Source of the DNA: Methanobacteriota archaeon
GTDB taxonomy: Archaea; Thermoplasmatota; Poseidoniia; Poseidoniales; Thalassarchaeaceae
Reading direction: 5' to 3'
NCBI GenBank assembly: GCA_002685415.1
Contig: NYXO01000032.1
Span: 1 to 17,852, forward strand
Length of the DNA: 17,852 bases
Part shown: positions 6,812 to 14,505 of the stretch, piece after piece
Position numbering within the stretch: the stretch's first letter is position 1
How the letters are laid out: each line of letters starts with the position of its first letter
The notes under the pieces: generated by a model
The model's input: only the letters and a program-made list of their open reading frames with translations
What the model was told of the DNA's origin: nothing
The model's database searches: none
Program-made: the position numbers and the translations under genes

Positions 6812-7381
6812 CTAGGCGCCAACTCTAACCAGTAAATCTAGAAGGCAGGGTACTTCACCTGGGTTTTCCATTTCACTAACATATCTCTCTGCTAGCAGTT
6901 CGACTGCATCAATATCCAGTTTTTGACTCACTTCATCCAAGTTTATCCAGCCATTTGGTCCACGAATATCAACCCAAGACCTAGCGGTTGAACTACCAAC
7001 TCCTGGGAGTAACTGAAAGGCATGAACCTTGAGAGATATATTGTTGGCACGATTATAGAAGCCCAAATGTGGATCTGGATTTACTTTAATCGATTCAGCA
7101 ACCGATTCTTGTAATGCCGAATTCGCATCTCCTGAGAGATCTTGGAATCGTAGCGGAGACAACGGTCCCGATTTACCTGATTCAAGAGCGAAGTAATCGC
7201 CGGATTCAGCTGAAAAACCATCATTCAATCTCGCTCGAACAATGTGCAGACCTGGTTCTGAAAGAGCATGTATTTCCTTTCCTACAGGTCTCCTTTCCAT
7301 AACATCAAGGACACGAATATGAGTTTCAGATGCAAATGGACCACCGGCTGCGTCGCCGTCTACATTGCCCTTCGGCTGCAT
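6812..7381 (-). CDS. DUF655 archaeal protein with helix-hairpin-helix
   Basis: A 189-residue protein matching the archaeal DUF655 family, found almost always between rpoF and rsmA. Residues ~20-68 look like a small OB-like beta domain (HIRVLDVMERRPVGKEIHAL...HIVRARL). A helix-hairpin-helix lies at about residues 118-140 (HAFQLLPGVGSSTARSWVDIRG), pointing to DNA or RNA binding. The biochemical role of the family is not established to my knowledge; context suggests RNA metabolism. The first ~18 residues (MQPKGNVDGDAAGGPFAS) are low in complexity. The gene follows rpoF after a 109-base gap holding a TATA-like stretch, so it may have its own promoter. A GAGG lies close before the ATG. Confidence 0.85.
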   Translation of the reverse strand: MQPKGNVDGDAAGGPFASETHIRVLDVMERRPVGKEIHALSEPGLHIVRARLNDGFSAESGDYFALESGKSGPLSPLRFQDLSGDANSALQESVAESIKVNPDPHLGFYNRANNISLKVHAFQLLPGVGSSTARSWVDIRGPNGWINLDEVSQKLDIDAVELLAERYVSEMENPGEVPCLLDLLVRVGA

Positions 7382-7442
7382 ATTCCTCAGTCCTCGAGAG
7401 TCGGTTATCCCTCATGAATGGATGTGTTCCATATGATTTGAC

Positions 7443-7462
7443 AAAATTAAAGCAAAATGCTT
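7443..7462 (-). promoter_or_regulatory. Hairpin plus T-rich tract / TATA-like element between rpoF and DUF655 gene
   Basis: On the minus strand, AAGCA-TTT-TGCTT (7462-7450) forms a 5-bp hairpin and runs into TTTAATTTT (7451-7443). This could be a weak T-rich transcription stop for rpoF or a TATA box for the DUF655 gene, or both. It is the most structured part of the 109-base gap (7382-7490), which otherwise shows no gene. The stem is short, so confidence is low. Confidence 0.3.
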
Positions 7463-7490
7463 ACTTTTGAGCAATATTTGAGTTCGCGAA

Positions 7491-7844
7491 TCAAAGAATG
7501 TGCTGTCTGACGATGGTGATTATACCTTCTACTTCGTCTGTGTCCATTGCAATTCTCTTGGAAGCGATGATGACTCGAACGTCTTCGACCTTCATTGGAG
7601 CAAGTTCGGCGATTTTAGCACAAACTTCTGGATGTTGGCCTAATTTCTCATTCTCTGCTAGATCTGCGAATAGTTTGCTGAATACCTCAGGGCTTGTCTT
7701 CAATCCGCCTCGATTCTCGCTAGCAGCCCATTCGGCGTGTTGTAGAGCGACCTTCTGTTCGTAGGATAACTCACCACGACGTTCTCGTGCATCCAATAGT
7801 AAATCGCGTACAGTAGCGAAATCGACAAACTCTCTCTTGCTCAT
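7491..7844 (-). CDS. rpoF: DNA-directed RNA polymerase subunit Rpb4/RpoF
   Basis: Subunit F (Rpb4 homologue), which pairs with RpoE (Rpb7) to form the stalk of archaeal RNA polymerase and helps open promoters and bind emerging RNA. The 117-residue, all-helical protein matches the family: an N-terminal tip segment (KREFVDFATVRDLLLDARER), then the HRDC-like helical bundle with EQKVALQHAEWAA and the C-terminal LAPMKVEDVRVIIASKRIAM...GIITIVRQ. A GTG at 7853 that overlaps the L21e stop is possible. I prefer the ATG at 7844, because GGAGTGAT lies just before it and matches the archaeal anti-Shine-Dalgarno well. It directly follows the L21e gene, the conserved archaeal order. Confidence 0.92.
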   Translation of the reverse strand: MSKREFVDFATVRDLLLDARERRGELSYEQKVALQHAEWAASENRGGLKTSPEVFSKLFADLAENEKLGQHPEVCAKIAELAPMKVEDVRVIIASKRIAMDTDEVEGIITIVRQHIL

Positions 7845-7849
7845 GTAAA

Positions 7850-8140
7850 TCACTCCAATGGGCGTAGGTGTTCTGGACGAGCTATGACGGTCTTTGCCAT
7901 GTTCTTATCATGAAGAGCAACTACCCATGCGCGACCTTGCTTGGCCTCGATTACTCCAGTTGCGCCCTGAAATCTGCGGTGAGGCATACCCTTTTGTTGG
8001 GAGCCATCAAGCACAACTGCAACTCGATCACCAATCTCATATTGGTGCATGACTCGAGCGATGTCTATTCGACCTCGCTGAGTTTTCGAGCGGCGTAGAA
8101 TACTGCGAGTTCCTTGACGAGTACCGTGACTTCTGCGCAT
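7850..8140 (-). CDS. rpl21e: 50S ribosomal protein L21e
   Basis: A 96-residue archaeal/eukaryotic large-subunit ribosomal protein. The sequence is clearly L21e: the basic N-terminus MRRSHGTRQGTRSILRRS, the SH3-like core YEIGDRVAVVLDGSQQKGMPHRRFQGATGVIEAKQGRAWVV, and the signature end RPEHLRPLE. GGGTGAAATATC immediately before the ATG provides a ribosome-binding site. Its stop is within a few bases of the rpoF start. Pus10 lies 80 bases upstream on the same strand with no clear TATA box between them, so the cluster is probably one transcript. Confidence 0.97.
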   Translation of the reverse strand: MRRSHGTRQGTRSILRRSKTQRGRIDIARVMHQYEIGDRVAVVLDGSQQKGMPHRRFQGATGVIEAKQGRAWVVALHDKNMAKTVIARPEHLRPLE

Positions 8141-8220
8141 GATATTTCACCCATCGACCATAGGTCGTGCGAGCGGTCGACCTGCCGCCCATTCTTAAGC
8201 CCATCTGAGCCCTTTGGGGA

Positions 8221-9651
8221 TCAATCAGCGTGGATATCCTCAACATCCAGCCAAATTACCTCGCATGGACTCTCTAAAACGCCTGCTACTGATGGGACTG
8301 TTCTTCCTTCATCAGAATGTACTAATTCCTTGACGTATGTTCCAGCCTCGCAGCGCACCGAAAATTGTACTTCGTTGTCTTCGACTAGAACATTATCGAT
8401 TGAGACAACCTTGCGCTTGCGATTCTTGTCCGCTCTTCGATGAGATACTCTTTTCGGAGTTTGTTGTTCCAAAGTCACTCCCGATAATTTGGTGATTGAA
8501 TCGACGATGAAGGACTCTTCAGGCGGCTCTTCAACTGAGAATCTGATAGTGTAGGATTTTTCTGCTCGGGTCTCTTTAATTCGACTTACCTCGCTACGAT
8601 TAGTCCAACGTAAATCGCTGATTTCGATTTTTCCAGTGGCATTTGAGTTAACTGCTTCCATGACTTCCTCTAGGTCTGTACGGCGTACCTTTGGACGTTT
8701 TACTTCAAGGACAAAAGGACGACCTCTTCCTAAACATCGCACATCGATGTCTTCTCTCCCCATTCCGTGGAATGAGGTATCCTCTGCTGACAGTACTAGT
8801 CGGAATGGTTCGCCAATTAGATCCTGCACTGAATCGGGGTATTGCAGTCCTGTACCCTCGCATGCCTCACAGCCCTCCGCGCGACCGCGACAAGCACGAC
8901 AAGGCCAACGAGTCTGTGGTATTCCTCGGTCCAACTTTCGGTAGCGGCCATAAATGAATACTGGACGGATATCAACATCAACCCTGAGGGTTAAGCAATC
9001 GATTAAAATCATCAAATCCGGTCTTTCCTTGACAAATTCGACTCCCTCCATGCGGGCCGAAACTCCAGCCTGTACAGCTTCCGAAAATGCTGCTTTTAAT
9101 GGCCTAGACCCAGGTGCTGCATGGCGGGTACGAATTCTGTCCTCTTCCTGAATTAAATCCTTAGGAACGTGGACTCCAACTTGTAATGAGCCATGATCAA
9201 GTTCTCCAGTTTGTTCTACTATTCTCTCAACGATGTTGTCTACATCTTCGAAGAGGTTCTCGCAAAGTGGACACAGATCGGGTGATTCAAATGACTCCAA
9301 TTCCTTGTCTCTTGAAAATGCTTCAGCACGAATAGAGGCACCTCCTTTTTCTCCGATTTCTTCAGTTCGCCGGCCGCCGACTCGGTGCAAACAGTGGTTG
9401 CAGGTACCGAGTCGAATCATGTGAGCTATACCTAGTGGGGCGGGGCATGGTGGAGAATCCCAATCCAAAGTTTGTCCATTGGTTTCGAAATCGTCCCCAT
9501 CGAACCATTCCTCTTCTTCATCTTCATCGTCTTCAACCTCAACTAGGTCATCCCAAGGGTCTTCTGCAGCAGCATAACCTGCCGTCGCATAGAGTTGCCA
9601 CTCCTCTTCTTCAGGCGTGGTCTCATCAGCCTCTGGCTCATCTGGGTTCAT
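8221..9651 (-). CDS. pus10: tRNA pseudouridine synthase Pus10 with acidic N-terminal extension
   Basis: Makes pseudouridine at positions 54 and 55 of archaeal tRNA (TPsiC arm). From the chosen ATG the protein has 476 residues. Residues 1-66 are extremely acidic (e.g. VEVEDDEDEEEEWFDGDD). The Pus10 core then begins at LGTCNHCLHRVGGRR, with zinc ligands C84/C87 and C127/C130. A THUMP-like RNA-binding part follows, then a second Cys set CRAC...CEACEGTG (251-264). The catalytic motif is GREDIDVRCLGRGRPFVLEVKRP (about 298-320), whose Asp in DIDVR is the expected nucleophile. The end AGTYVKELVHSDEGRTVPS is also typical. An in-frame TTG at 9780 overlaps the upstream gene. The ATG at 9651 is preferred, as GGTGAT, a full match to the anti-Shine-Dalgarno core, lies just before it. 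Confidence 0.93.
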   Translation of the reverse strand: MNPDEPEADETTPEEEEWQLYATAGYAAAEDPWDDLVEVEDDEDEEEEWFDGDDFETNGQTLDWDSPPCPAPLGIAHMIRLGTCNHCLHRVGGRRTEEIGEKGGASIRAEAFSRDKELESFESPDLCPLCENLFEDVDNIVERIVEQTGELDHGSLQVGVHVPKDLIQEEDRIRTRHAAPGSRPLKAAFSEAVQAGVSARMEGVEFVKERPDLMILIDCLTLRVDVDIRPVFIYGRYRKLDRGIPQTRWPCRACRGRAEGCEACEGTGLQYPDSVQDLIGEPFRLVLSAEDTSFHGMGREDIDVRCLGRGRPFVLEVKRPKVRRTDLEEVMEAVNSNATGKIEISDLRWTNRSEVSRIKETRAEKSYTIRFSVEEPPEESFIVDSITKLSGVTLEQQTPKRVSHRRADKNRKRKVVSIDNVLVEDNEVQFSVRCEAGTYVKELVHSDEGRTVPSVAGVLESPCEVIWLDVEDIHAD

Positions 9652-9756
9652 TGAATCACCCACCGCAGAGAGGGAGGGAATCCCACATTGCGATGATTTT
9701 CGGAACCAAGGGTTACCTTTGAGCGCTTCTATTCGAATTTGAGCAACGGTTCTGAG

Positions 9757-9766
9757 AATAAAATAT
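9757..9766 (-). promoter_or_regulatory. Possible TATA box of the pus10 cluster
   Basis: The minus strand reads ATATTTTATT here, about 110 bases before the preferred pus10 ATG. Initiation about 27 bases downstream would leave a leader of roughly 80 bases containing the strong GGTGAT ribosome-binding site. The 121-base gap (9652-9772) shows no other gene. Identified by composition only. Confidence 0.35.
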
Positions 9767-9772
9767 CCTAAA

Positions 9773-10099
9773 TCAGTCAATTAAAGCGCCTTTTTCTTCA
9801 CACACACCACGTAAAAGAGGAAATGAGAAAATACCACTAGAACATCCGCTAGGCCATGAAAATCGTAATCCATAGCGGCCGACTAATTCGGTCTTTGGCT
9901 TGTCCAATTGGAATCTCATGACCTCCTCTCGGAATTCAATAATCCTCTGTTCATTTTCTTGTCGAGGACCGCATTTTGCACAAGGGAAAGCCAGTCTGAT
10001 TTCAAGATAGTCTACTCGAAATGATTTCCCATCGGCAAACCGCATTACACAGTCTTCTTTTCCTCTCTCGAGGTCTGTCAATGAGTCGGACTCATCCAT
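9773..10099 (-). CDS. DUF971-domain protein
   Basis: A 108-residue single-domain protein of the DUF971 family, the same fold as the N-terminal domain of gamma-butyrobetaine hydroxylase. Diagnostic segments are FADGKSFRVDYLEIRLAFPCAKC (about 20-42) and GRYGLRFSWPSGCSSGIFSFPLLRGVC near the end. The two Cys in PCAKC and those near the C-terminus could bind metal, as in the zinc-binding hydroxylase domain. The frame extends upstream to 10222 but only inside the exporter gene. The ATG at 10099, 17 bases after the exporter stop, gives the natural length. Free-standing DUF971 proteins occur in many bacteria and are sometimes linked with Fe-S proteins, but the role is unknown. It ends 121 bases before the pus10 start. 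Confidence 0.82.
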   Translation of the reverse strand: MDESDSLTDLERGKEDCVMRFADGKSFRVDYLEIRLAFPCAKCGPRQENEQRIIEFREEVMRFQLDKPKTELVGRYGLRFSWPSGCSSGIFSFPLLRGVCEEKGALID

Positions 10100-10115
10100 A
10101 TTATCCAAACCGCCG

Positions 10116-13100
10116 TCAAGCACCAACCGCTTCAACCTGCTGAGGTCCTTTGCTCCTCGTTCGGGCCATTGCCCCAAGCATCGCAGGAGTAACCACGAGG
10201 CTGGCGAATAAGGATAACCCAATCATTGCGGCACAGAACAAACCAAAGCTCGCAAAGAAGCCCATTGCGGACCGGGTTATGATTAGGAATCCTGTCACAT
10301 CAGAGACTGCTGATCCAAACAAAGCAAGGCCAGCAGCTCCACCAATGGCCTTGATGCTGGTCTCTACATCCGCCCCTGTTGCGCGTTCCTCTCGATATCT
10401 CTCAACGACGTGAATAACGTAGTCTATTCCTACACCCAAACTCATCGCGGCTATTGCGACTGTAACCATATTCAATCCGTATCCTGCAGCCGCGATTATC
10501 GCATACAACCAGATTATGACAATTACAATCGGGATTGTTGTAAAGATTGCAGTAGAGAGAGACCTTGTTCCCCAATATCCGGCCCCTAGAACCAATAGTA
10601 TTGCAATTGCAATCGCAAGATTTGCACTAACTGTTAGGTATACATATCCTGTAATTGCGATAATCACCGGTGAGGATACAACAAGGTCTCTAAGTGAATA
10701 GTCATCGAAGCCATACTCGACCTTTCGGAATCCCCACCATAGAGTGATTAAGCAAAATAGAACTCCTAAGACCAATGTCCCTTGAAGTTGATTCTGCATA
10801 CTATTTGCAGCGACGAAACGAGTGACTGGATCACCCGTAGCAATCGCCCATGTCACCGGATATTCTTCACTTGCAGATTCTATATTCGCTCTTTCTGAGA
10901 TATCTTGAGCAGCCAAATCTTGGAATGGTTGCATATCCATTTCTAACTCTGCCAGAACCTGTTCTACGACGATGAACTGTTCCGGATTTGCAATACCCCA
11001 TCGAAGTGTCATGCGAGGATATTCTGGGATGCTACCATCTTGACATAGATGTACCATTTCAGGGTCTATTTGGCAATTTGGAGCGATGTTAAGCGCCGTT
11101 AAAGAGGGAGGAATATGCGGGATATAGCCGCCTTCGGGGACCCCGTAAACATAGACGAACCCATACATGAATCTCAAGCAATCTCTGTCGGCATCGTCTG
11201 GTAATCCACCGAATAGCGTATCACATTCGAGCGAGTCTGATTCCCAACCCGCTTCGACGAATGGCGTAACATTAGCGAACATACTAGCCTTTGCTGCCCA
11301 AACTAACTCATCTACTGCATGAAGTTCGGGAGTGCCTAGTGGAGTCTTGGTGTACTTACCAGGGTCATTAGGACTTGAATTGGCCATATTTTCTCTAGTC
11401 GCCTCAATTGCCGCGAAGACTCTAGGATCTAGCATATCGCCTTCGATGATTACCACGGCTGGCTCTCCTTCGTCACTAAATCTGGTATTGACTAGCTCGA
11501 CAGCCTGAGCGAAATCCGATTCTTCATCGAGGAAATCTTCTACCTTGAAATCTCCTTCAAGACTTAGCATCATTGGAACAGCAACGGCCGTGATTGCCAA
11601 AATCAATACTAGTAAAACGGCCGAATTCTTCGAGGAATTATCTGCAATTTTAACTAAATTTTCCTCACTTATCATGTGAACTATACCATCTTCTTCTTCT
11701 GGTAGCTTATCCTTTCCACGCAGATATTTATCCCAATCCATTCGAATTAATGGCGCCCAAATTCCAGTTAGAATGAATGCTGCAGCGACTCCCAGTGCAG
11801 CCTCAACTCCGAATGACCGAAGTGCTGCGATATCAGATGTCAAGTTCGCAGCAAACGCCGACATAGTTGTGAAAGATGTTAGCATAATTGCTCTTCCAAC
11901 TCTGGATAATGATGAGTGAGCAGATTGTTCTGGTGTACGTCCCTGTCGCCTCTCCTCCTTGTATCGGTGGAGCGCATGTAAGCTGTCATCGATACCCAGG
12001 GCGATAACAAGGATTGGAAGCAAATTGGAAAATTGACTCTTGCTGATAATCTTGAAGCCATATTTTTCTCCAAATACCATCATCCATCCAATGGAACCCT
12101 GCATCCAAAGTAGTGCAAAAATCAGAGTTGCCCCTACGATTACAACGTCTGAGGCACGTCTTAGACTGAACCAAAGTAGGACTGCTATTGCCAGCGCCAT
12201 TGCGATTAGTAACAAGCTTGATTCAATCAACTCGCGATTCAATTCTACGTTTACGCCCTCGTTTATTGAGAAAGTAACAGCGAGTTGATCTGTAGTTCGC
12301 ATCTGCTTTTCTAAGTCGATTATTGCCCATTCAAAACTACAAACCTCGACCCCTTCTTCACGCAAATCTCTGCAATCATCAACAGTGAATTCCGGAGGGG
12401 TTGTGACCAAGTCAAGCCCTTCGAATCGATATCCATCACGCTCATTTTTGGCATCTGCCCAAAAATATGTAATTCCGTTTTCTTCCAGATCTGTTCGACT
12501 TAATTGAATCAAAATCCAGGTTGTAGATGCTGACCATCGGCCTGGGCCCCAGGTTACATCTTCATCGAAAGTTCCGTCCTCTCGAATTGTCCCTCCAATC
12601 GGACCCATCAATGTACTATTCTCATCATGAGTGAATCCTCTATCAGAAGAAAACCATCGAAGCATTGCCCCATCTGAGTACATAATCATCCGATGGGCTG
12701 CCAAATCGATGTGGGCTTGAGTTACGTTTGGGTCATCATAGGTTAAGCATTCCAAAACCCCACAATCTTCCCAATTCGTTCTAGCAGGTTGAGGTATGCC
12801 AAAAACATTGATTGTGGGCTGAGTTAGTAACGATTCTCCAGCCATAAAGGCCCTTAGTAAATCAGGTAGAGACATTGGTCCCATAAATCCTGTACCGGTT
12901 AATTCTGTTACCAAGGGTCGGGTAAAATTCGATAGATAATGTGAACTTGCTATCGCGGTTTTATCCTCTATTTCTCTCAGGATGGTCAAATTGAGAATCC
13001 CACCTAATGGAATCTCTTCACCAACCAAACCAGCGCTTCTACCTTGGTAGTCTACCCTTTCTGAAGGATGGGGCAAGTTGGCGTAATCTATCTCCCCCTC

Positions 13101-13385
13101 CGAGGTAAAATGTGGTGCTGATGAGGATGAGACAATAGCCTCATTACCTCTCACTGCAACTGCAAATCCATGGGTTTTTTCTGCAGCCTCGAATTCATCG
13201 GCTACAACTTGATTGGCAGTTAATTCCGGCGATTCCATGTCGTATGCATTAACATCGATTGGAGTTAGGCTGGCAATCAGCCCGGGGATCATTAGCAGGC
13301 TGATTACCAAGACCGCCGCATGTAATTTGTAACTGCGAGGAAGTAAGAAGTCGGCTACTTTGCCAAAATCTCTGACTTCTCGCAT
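10116..13385 (-). CDS. RND/MMPL-superfamily exporter (HAE3-like)
   Basis: A 1089-residue polytopic membrane transporter. The two-fold RND pattern is clear: TM1 at ~21-40, a very large external loop (~41-388), a five-helix block ~389-548 with GIDDSLHALHRYKEER (464-479), TM7 at ~588-607, a second external loop, and a final helix block with GVGIDYVIHVVERYREER (984-1001). The Asp residues in these two motifs are the proton-relay positions of the family. No membrane-fusion partner is nearby, as expected for the archaeal HAE3 type, which moves lipids or hydrophobic compounds. Substrate is not predictable. The first loop has Cys pairs (C208/C213, C338/C349) that may form disulfides outside the cell. 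Position after DnaJ and before the DUF971 gene gives no functional clue. Confidence 0.92.
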   Translation of the reverse strand: MREVRDFGKVADFLLPRSYKLHAAVLVISLLMIPGLIASLTPIDVNAYDMESPELTANQVVADEFEAAEKTHGFAVAVRGNEAIVSSSSAPHFTSEGEIDYANLPHPSERVDYQGRSAGLVGEEIPLGGILNLTILREIEDKTAIASSHYLSNFTRPLVTELTGTGFMGPMSLPDLLRAFMAGESLLTQPTINVFGIPQPARTNWEDCGVLECLTYDDPNVTQAHIDLAAHRMIMYSDGAMLRWFSSDRGFTHDENSTLMGPIGGTIREDGTFDEDVTWGPGRWSASTTWILIQLSRTDLEENGITYFWADAKNERDGYRFEGLDLVTTPPEFTVDDCRDLREEGVEVCSFEWAIIDLEKQMRTTDQLAVTFSINEGVNVELNRELIESSLLLIAMALAIAVLLWFSLRRASDVVIVGATLIFALLWMQGSIGWMMVFGEKYGFKIISKSQFSNLLPILVIALGIDDSLHALHRYKEERRQGRTPEQSAHSSLSRVGRAIMLTSFTTMSAFAANLTSDIAALRSFGVEAALGVAAAFILTGIWAPLIRMDWDKYLRGKDKLPEEEDGIVHMISEENLVKIADNSSKNSAVLLVLILAITAVAVPMMLSLEGDFKVEDFLDEESDFAQAVELVNTRFSDEGEPAVVIIEGDMLDPRVFAAIEATRENMANSSPNDPGKYTKTPLGTPELHAVDELVWAAKASMFANVTPFVEAGWESDSLECDTLFGGLPDDADRDCLRFMYGFVYVYGVPEGGYIPHIPPSLTALNIAPNCQIDPEMVHLCQDGSIPEYPRMTLRWGIANPEQFIVVEQVLAELEMDMQPFQDLAAQDISERANIESASEEYPVTWAIATGDPVTRFVAANSMQNQLQGTLVLGVLFCLITLWWGFRKVEYGFDDYSLRDLVVSSPVIIAITGYVYLTVSANLAIAIAILLVLGAGYWGTRSLSTAIFTTIPIVIVIIWLYAIIAAAGYGLNMVTVAIAAMSLGVGIDYVIHVVERYREERATGADVETSIKAIGGAAGLALFGSAVSDVTGFLIITRSAMGFFASFGLFCAAMIGLSLFASLVVTPAMLGAMARTRSKGPQQVEAVGA

Positions 13386-13405
13386 GAGCCTAGGCGAAAA
13401 AGTGC

Positions 13406-13416
13406 GTTTTTTAATT
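13406..13416 (-). promoter_or_regulatory. Probable TATA box of the exporter gene
   Basis: The minus strand reads AATTAAAAAAC, centred about 27 bases before the exporter ATG (13385). This spacing is right for a leaderless archaeal transcript, and no ribosome-binding site is seen before that ATG. The 41-base gap also holds CTTTTTCG, a T-run that could end the dnaJ transcript. Confidence 0.5.
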
Positions 13417-13426
13417 GATGTTTAAT

Positions 13427-14422
13427 TTAGAGCCCAGATTCTTTCAATCGATCGAGTGCTTCCTTCTGTTCTTTGCTGATATTTTCAGGCTCTGCTAAAA
13501 TGAACTCGATATCTAGAGGGCCACCATCGTGACCATGTCCTGCTAAGCGACGACGATCACCAATTCGAGCGCCCTCAATTACTTCGATTTGTACTCGCTT
13601 ACCTGCAGGAGTACGTATCCTGACTGAACCACCCAACATCAAAGTCGAGTAGGGAACTGGAACTTCCTGAATCAGTCTACCACCTTCCCAGCGGCGTCCT
13701 TCTTCAGCATCCAAGCGAATCGTAATCAGTAAGTCGCCGGCTTCTCCTTGAGGGTGTTCATGACCCATTTTTTTGAGACGTAATTGTTGGCCGTGTTGAG
13801 CACCAGATGGTACGCTTACCGTGATTGTGGACGAGCGTGATTCAACGCCTTTACCTGAACATTTTGGACAAGGTTTTCGTGAGTTGAATGAGGTTCCTTC
13901 ACATCTTTCACAGATTCTTAATCGGCGATGTCCAAACTCAATTTTCGCACCATTGAGCGCCTGTTGTAATGTGATATCTATTCCGGCTTCGATGTCCGGA
14001 CCTCTCTTAACAGGAGGTGGTTGGGAGGAGTGGTTTTGTTGCCTGCTTCGTTGTTGATGTTGGGCTTCGGCACCTCCCATTCCACCCATGAATTGGTTTA
14101 GAATATCTGAGAAATCGAAGCCTTGCCCGCCGCCGAATCCTCCACTCCTAAAGCCGCCACCACCACCAAATCCAGGGAATGGATTGCCTCCTCTTGCAAA
14201 CATTTCCTCCATTCTGATTTGCTGATCGTATTCCTTTCTAGCAGCGGCTGTACCGATTTGGTCGTATGCCGCTTGAATCGCCTTGAATCTCTCTTCAGCC
14301 GCTGCGTCACCTGGATTTCTATCTGGATGGTGCTGTCTTGCCAACTTGCGGTAGACTCTCTTTATCTCCGCATCCGTTGCGTCTTTTGAAACGCCCAAAA
14401 CACGGTAGGGGCTGTCTCCCAT
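13427..14422 (-). CDS. dnaJ: DnaJ-type (Hsp40) co-chaperone with a half zinc finger
   Basis: A J-domain co-chaperone that stimulates the ATPase of DnaK/Hsp70. The 331-residue protein has a J domain (5-66) with the essential HPD at 32-34, and a Gly/Phe-rich linker (~78-118). A Gln/His/Ser-rich stretch (120-137) follows, then beta-sandwich substrate-binding domains ending in a helical tail. The usual DnaJ zinc region has four CxxCxGxG repeats. Here there are only two (C171-C174 and C185-C188), enough for one zinc site. This makes it intermediate between type I and type II Hsp40 proteins. No dnaK or grpE is in the window. It is transcribed divergently from the FAH-family gene across an 83-base gap. 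It may be a specialised J protein rather than the main DnaJ. Confidence 0.9.
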   Translation of the reverse strand: MGDSPYRVLGVSKDATDAEIKRVYRKLARQHHPDRNPGDAAAEERFKAIQAAYDQIGTAAARKEYDQQIRMEEMFARGGNPFPGFGGGGGFRSGGFGGGQGFDFSDILNQFMGGMGGAEAQHQQRSRQQNHSSQPPPVKRGPDIEAGIDITLQQALNGAKIEFGHRRLRICERCEGTSFNSRKPCPKCSGKGVESRSSTITVSVPSGAQHGQQLRLKKMGHEHPQGEAGDLLITIRLDAEEGRRWEGGRLIQEVPVPYSTLMLGGSVRIRTPAGKRVQIEVIEGARIGDRRRLAGHGHDGGPLDIEFILAEPENISKEQKEALDRLKESGL

Positions 14423-14475
14423 CGGTCTTATTGCGACAATGGAGTGTATTGAATCTGATTGATGCTGAACGATGC

Positions 14476-14481
14476 TATAAT
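14476..14481 (+). promoter_or_regulatory. TATA box of the FAH-family gene, possibly shared with dnaJ
   Basis: TATAAT centred 28 bases before the ATG at 14506 fits a leaderless archaeal promoter. The opposite strand reads ATTATA at the same place. That could serve dnaJ with a leader of about 25-30 bases. AGGAGG at 14487-14492 is 13 bases from the ATG, too far to be an ordinary ribosome-binding site. Confidence 0.5.
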
Positions 14482-14505
14482 GAGATAGGAGGATTACAAG
14501 GGTCC

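Noticed and set aside
8162..8183. Inverted repeat AGGTCG / CGACCT with a 10-base loop between pus10 and the L21e gene.
   Set aside because: Only six base pairs, no following T-run, and it lies inside a probably co-transcribed cluster; such a repeat is expected by chance in a window of this size.
9652..9780. A 43-residue longer Pus10 starting at TTG 9780.
   Set aside because: It overlaps the upstream DUF971 gene, lacks a ribosome-binding site and covers the likely promoter; ATG 9651 has a strong GGTGAT site.
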